NCBI GenBank assembly: GCA_902826865.1
Contig: CADEGN010000019.1
Span: forward strand, 1-47,530
Source: an uncultured Myxococcales bacterium
Lineage (GTDB): Bacteria; Myxococcota_A; Polyangia; Nannocystales; Nannocystaceae
Direction: 5' to 3'
Length of the DNA stretch: 47,530 bases
Shown here: positions 44,446 to 47,530 of the stretch, piece after piece
Position numbering within the stretch: position 1 is the stretch's first letter
Layout of the letters: each line of letters begins with the position of its first letter
Made by a program: the position numbers and the translations under genes
The notes under the pieces: model-generated
Told to the model about the DNA's origin: nothing
What the model saw: only the letters and a program-made list of their open reading frames with translations
The model's database searches: none

Positions 44446-46017
44446 TCAGGCCTCGAACAGCCCGCATGCCGCCAGCTGGGTCAGGGTGTGGTTCAGCGCC
44501 GACCGCAGCGCTTCGCGGATCCGTGGCGGATCTGTGAGTGGGCCCGCATCGTCGCGCAGGTTGATCCGTCCGCCTTCGGCGAGAGCCACGAGATGCTCGA
44601 GCATCTCGGTTTCGTCCCTGGTGCCGTCGGCAACGATCACCACCTCGCGCGCGACCGTGTCGAGATCGAGGCGAAGGTGACGCCCGCTTGTGGCGAACGA
44701 GTGGCGCAGCGCTTGAACGCGAGCCACCCGCGGCGCGCGAGGTCGGATCGACAGATGCGTCACCAGTGGCGGCGGCTCAGTGCGTAAGTCGATCCCACCG
44801 CCCGCGACCAGGCACTCGAGCAGATCGGCCGCCAGCGCCACGCGCGAACCGTCGTCGTCGGCGGCGGGAATCCCAGCCTCCCCGAGCAATCCGCGCGCTC
44901 GCGTAAACAGCTCGGCGAATGCGAGGTCAAGGGGCCACATCTGACGCAGAACCACCAGCGCCGCCTTCGTGATCGCGAGCGAGCTGGTGATCTTCATCGA
45001 GTCGGCGTTCTCAAACTCTTGGGCGAGGCCCGGCGAAAGATCGATCGGCCCGCCTTTGGCGGCGAAGCCGATCCGAAACGCCATGATCGAGTCGGGGCCC
45101 AGTGAACGCCGAAGCGGCACGCCGGCCTTGCACACGAGCGAGGCCCGAAACTGCCGATTGCGCACGAAGTCGGCGTATTGCTCGAGGCTGATGATGTCCG
45201 AGGAAACGCGATCGAGCGTCTGCCGAGTATCGGCATCCATGCCCCGGGTGAGCATCATGTGAATGTCGGTCTCCGCCAGATACTGCAGGTCGTGTCCACG
45301 CAGGCGATCGACGAACTCGTGGAAGTAGACCGGCCGATTGTCCTCTTCGAGGTGTTCGTGATAGACGTAGTCGTCACCGCTACGGGACAAGAGCGCGAGC
45401 TCCTTTTGGAGCAGTAGCGCGTACGGGCCCGACTGCTCGGCGGCGGCGCGAGCGAGGAAGTCGATGAGCGCCCGTGCTTGCTTCACGCGTTGGTCCGGAT
45501 TGCCGAGGCCACGCACGTGGTAACGCATCATGTGGCGCACGGCGTCGCGCAAATGCCAGCCGGGATACGTGTTGTAGCTGATATAGGCGATGCCGTCAGG
45601 CGTCGTGCACTCCTGGCAAATGCGGAGGATGGCCTCTTGCACGGCCGCCGGCACCCACGAATAGACCCCGTGACAGATGACGTAGTCGAATCGTCCCCAA
45701 CTGGCGTCGACGTCGGTGATGCTCGCGTGGCGCAGCTCGAGGTTGGTCAAACCTGCCGCGCGCGCGAGCTCCTTGCCCGCTTCGACCTGGCGGGCGGAGA
45801 GGTCGACGCCGACGAACTCCGAATCCGGCAATCGCTCCGCCATGGGTGCAAGGTTGCCACCCGCGGCGCAGCCGAGCTCGAGCACGCGGGCCCGCCCTGG
45901 CGAAGCCGCTTCGACCCCGAACAGGCGGGCGATGCTGCACAGGCGATCGGGATGCGTGCGGGCGTAGGGGAAGCTCGTGTAGGGGACGTCGTCGTAGCTC
46001 GTCGGGTCGCTGGCCAT
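44446..46017 (-). CDS. Methyltransferase with regulatory domain, PKMT-like
   Basis: A 523-residue protein from ATG 46017. The N-terminal class I SAM domain shows VLELGCAAGGNLAPMAERLP, EFVGVDLSARQVEAGKEL and FDYVICHGVYSWVPAAVQ. This is followed by SYNTYPGWHLRDAVRHMMRY and YVYHEHLEEDNRPVYFHEF, the 'methyltransferase regulatory domain' (about 215-300). The rest is helical and ends in a winged-helix-like part (IVADGTRDETEMLEHLVALA). Rickettsial relatives (PKMT1/2) methylate lysines of outer-membrane proteins. Substrate unknown here. The gene stands 42 bp upstream of urc1 on the same strand, so it may share its transcript, but no pathway link is evident. Confidence 0.9.
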   Translation of the reverse strand: MASDPTSYDDVPYTSFPYARTHPDRLCSIARLFGVEAASPGRARVLELGCAAGGNLAPMAERLPDSEFVGVDLSARQVEAGKELARAAGLTNLELRHASITDVDASWGRFDYVICHGVYSWVPAAVQEAILRICQECTTPDGIAYISYNTYPGWHLRDAVRHMMRYHVRGLGNPDQRVKQARALIDFLARAAAEQSGPYALLLQKELALLSRSGDDYVYHEHLEEDNRPVYFHEFVDRLRGHDLQYLAETDIHMMLTRGMDADTRQTLDRVSSDIISLEQYADFVRNRQFRASLVCKAGVPLRRSLGPDSIMAFRIGFAAKGGPIDLSPGLAQEFENADSMKITSSLAITKAALVVLRQMWPLDLAFAELFTRARGLLGEAGIPAADDDGSRVALAADLLECLVAGGGIDLRTEPPPLVTHLSIRPRAPRVARVQALRHSFATSGRHLRLDLDTVAREVVIVADGTRDETEMLEHLVALAEGGRINLRDDAGPLTDPPRIREALRSALNHTLTQLAACGLFEA

Positions 46018-46266
46018 GGTTCGCGCGCGCGATCATACGAGCACGCGGACGAACCAGAGCTCGGCGCCACGCAACACGCAACGGCCGCCCCTCCTGGCGG
46101 CACGGGCGCGTCGCCCTCTCCCCCGGCACGGGCGTCCAGGCCGCAGCAGCCGCCGTGCGCAGCTTAAGAACCCATGACCGGCGCGCCGATCGCCCGCGTC
46201 ATAGAACTCGCCCGTATCGGACATGCGTGGGTCGAGGCCCGCAAACCGGGCTGACGTGAATCGCCA
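46018..46266. other. 249-bp divergent spacer
   Basis: Lies between the starts of the methyltransferase and the lipoprotein genes. No tRNA or convincing small gene is visible. A 63-codon minus-strand frame (46033-46224) is Arg/Gly-rich and not protein-like. Promoters for both genes should be here. Confidence 0.45.
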
Positions 46267-46974
46267 ATGCCACCCTTGGACAAGGCCCTCATCGTGCCGC
46301 GCCGCCGCGCGCGTGCCCTACGCTCCAAACCGAAAAAGACGCGCATCCGGGGAGACGCGCGCATGGTTGCGGCTGCCCTCCTCACGCTGTGCGCGGGAGG
46401 CTGCCCCAGCAAAGGTGGGGTCGACAGTGCGAGCGGGTCTGCTGCCACGAATTCGGTGGAGGGAAGTGCCACCGACGCGGGCGAGGACACGACCGCAGGG
46501 ACCAGCACGGGTTCGAGCACGACAGCCCAATCAAGCGCCGAAGAGGGATCGACGGTCTCCTCATCGACCACCGACGGCACCATGCCGCAAGTGGAGGACT
46601 GCTTCGCTGCACGCGACGAAGCCGCCTGCCAGGCCATTGACGGCGTGGACTTCAGCTGCGCTTGGTACAGCCCCGTTTATCCATTCACCTACGATGGCCG
46701 TACGTGCACGTTGGCGGAGCCCACCGGCTGGTGTGCGGCCCACGTGCTAATCGATACGGGATGCGCGGACAATGAGACTCTGTTCGCCTGCCAGGATGGC
46801 AGTACGATCGAGGCCCTCGTGGTTCGCGACGCGGAAGACGGCACCGGTCTTGTGACCACCGCAGTCGCGCCGAACTGTGGCACCCTTTTGGGCCCAGGGT
46901 GGGCTGTGTGTGGCGACGAATTTGATGGATCCCCGCCCCCATGTGCGTGTGGATGCGATCCAGGGCTGCCATGA
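46267..46974 (+). CDS. Lipoprotein with Ser/Thr/Gly linker and Cys-rich C-terminus
   Basis: A 235-residue protein. From ATG 46267 an Arg/Lys-rich leader (RRRARALRSKPKKTR) precedes MVAAALLTLCAGGC (lipid Cys46); a second ATG at 46363 with GGGGAG (46349-46354) before it would start directly at that core. The mature part opens with a Ser/Thr/Gly/Ala linker (about 60 residues), then a folded region with spaced Cys: EDCFAARDEAACQAIDGVDF, CTLAEPTGWC, CADNETLFACQDG and a CACGCDPGLP end. Function unknown. The layout is that of the Nannocystis-type lipoproteins elsewhere in the window. Confidence 0.7.
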   Translation: MPPLDKALIVPRRRARALRSKPKKTRIRGDARMVAAALLTLCAGGCPSKGGVDSASGSAATNSVEGSATDAGEDTTAGTSTGSSTTAQSSAEEGSTVSSSTTDGTMPQVEDCFAARDEAACQAIDGVDFSCAWYSPVYPFTYDGRTCTLAEPTGWCAAHVLIDTGCADNETLFACQDGSTIEALVVRDAEDGTGLVTTAVAPNCGTLLGPGWAVCGDEFDGSPPPCACGCDPGLP

Positions 46975-47392
46975 GGATCGGCCGGGTGGCGCGCCGACGT
47001 CGGTATCGAGAGCACCGAACGCGCTGAGTTCGGCGGCCGCCCGAATGCGCGCGAGTTCGCGGAAGTCGACGACCGCATCGACGAAGCGGGTGAAGATGCC
47101 TCCCGCGTGGTGAGCAGCCCACGGGCGTCGAACGACCCCCCTGGGTCGCGCGGGTCAGCGTCGCTGCGCGCCCGTCGTCCCTGCCGGCCGAAGGCGCGGC
47201 ACGCCACCACCAGCTGCCGTTCGTCCCGAGCGGGCATCGCGGCTGCGATCGCGCCCTTACACAATTAAGATCGCCAGGCTTGGACACGCGATTGCGGGCG
47301 CGTAGGATCCTCGTCGTGCGTGAGCTTGAGAAGCGCGGCGGCAGTGCGAAGGCGCCCGCCGCTCACTGACCCGAGCGAGCGGGGATAAGAAC
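46975..47392. other. 418-bp stretch without a convincing gene
   Basis: All six frames are broken or Arg-rich. One minus-strand frame over about 46978-47101 has strong third-position G/C and reads FVDAVVDFRELARIRAAAEL without a start codon, so a decayed gene fragment is possible. Minus-strand frames of 190-200 codons here overlap the lipoprotein gene and look like shadows. Confidence 0.4.
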
Positions 47393-47530
47393 ATGGGTTG
47401 GCACTCGGATATCCCCGCGGACATGGGCGCCGCCAACCGTGCGCGGCCGGTCGACACGTCGAACCCGCACAATCCCCAACCCCTGATCGCGCCGACCGGG
47501 AGTCCCGGTCTTAACTCCGTCATCGACGTC
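47393..47530 (+). CDS. Possible gene start, runs off the right edge
   Basis: ATG 47393 opens a frame that stays open to the window end, 46 codons: MGWHSDIPADMGAANRARPV... A purine-rich GGGGATAAGAA lies just before the ATG as a possible ribosome site. The piece is too short for a domain call. Third positions are mostly G/C. It may be the start of a real gene or chance. Confidence 0.35.
   Translation, partial: MGWHSDIPADMGAANRARPVDTSNPHNPQPLIAPTGSPGLNSVIDV

Noticed and set aside
46033-46224. 63-codon minus-strand frame upstream of the methyltransferase
   Set aside because: Begins plausibly but becomes an Arg/Gly run; no ribosome site and no domain.
46685-47287. Two minus-strand frames of about 190-200 codons
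   Set aside because: Both overlap the lipoprotein gene and are Ser/Arg/Pro/His-rich; neither has a protein-like core.

Overview
The window is about 47.5 kb of very GC-rich DNA from a myxobacterium (phylum Myxococcota), probably of the Nannocystineae/Polyangia type. The clues are many Cys-rich lipoproteins with Ser/Thr/Gly linkers, an OmpA protein with calcium-binding type-3 repeats, a large Ser/Thr kinase with TPR repeats, a C-terminal Cys-Gly-hydrophobic-Arg tail of the MYXO-CTERM type, and strong G/C bias at third codon positions. I see no rRNA, tRNA, insertion sequence, prophage or CRISPR array. The window reads as ordinary chromosome, cut at both ends inside genes (an OmpA gene at the left; a weakly supported ORF at the right).

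Layout. 1-5.6 kb: cell-envelope genes (truncated OmpA/TSP3 protein, two lipoproteins, a small unknown protein, a Pal-like lipoprotein). 5.6-8.6 kb: the glyoxylate shunt pair, malate synthase then isocitrate lyase. 8.6-10.9 kb, minus strand: methylmalonate-semialdehyde dehydrogenase followed by a TylF-like O-methyltransferase. 11.1-16.5 kb: an Mpo1-like (DUF962) protein, a TetR regulator, and divergent from it a tightly overlapped operon of Rieske oxygenase, aldehyde dehydrogenase and GMC oxidoreductase. 16.6-24.7 kb: a MYXO-CTERM M15 peptidase, an NAD-dependent epimerase-like protein, the tRNA t6A enzyme Sua5/TsaC, the Ser/Thr kinase and an unknown lipoprotein.

24.8-26.8 kb: a glutathione-dependent formaldehyde detoxification pair. 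27-30.5 kb: a HupE-like membrane protein, a beta-propeller-like lipoprotein and a DUF4331 secreted protein, apparently one operon. 30.5-33.7 kb: a CBS-pair protein, a secreted EEP-fold lipoprotein, a SIMPL-domain protein and a small Cys-rich lipoprotein. 33.7-37.1 kb: succinate dehydrogenase sdhC-sdhA-sdhB with a single large cytochrome b subunit. 37.3-39.9 kb: two overlapped unknown genes (a membrane-anchored multi-domain protein and a small protein with a His-Gly/Cys arrangement reminiscent of caspase-fold DUF4347). 39.9-46.0 kb, minus strand: a murein endopeptidase, then upp, urc4 and urc1 (the URC uracil-degradation set) with a large methyltransferase upstream. The right end has one more lipoprotein and about 400 bp without a convincing gene.

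How the parts work together. Central carbon use is prominent: the glyoxylate shunt yields succinate for the sdhCAB complex; MmsA feeds propionyl-CoA/acetyl-CoA from valine or related substrates; FrmA/FghA removes formaldehyde, which a Rieske O-demethylase could release. The URC genes would release nitrogen from uracil. The least described units are the TetR-controlled Rieske-ALDH-GMC operon, the HupE/propeller/DUF4331 operon, and the 37.3-39.9 kb pair. Functions come from reading the translated sequences; no database search was run.
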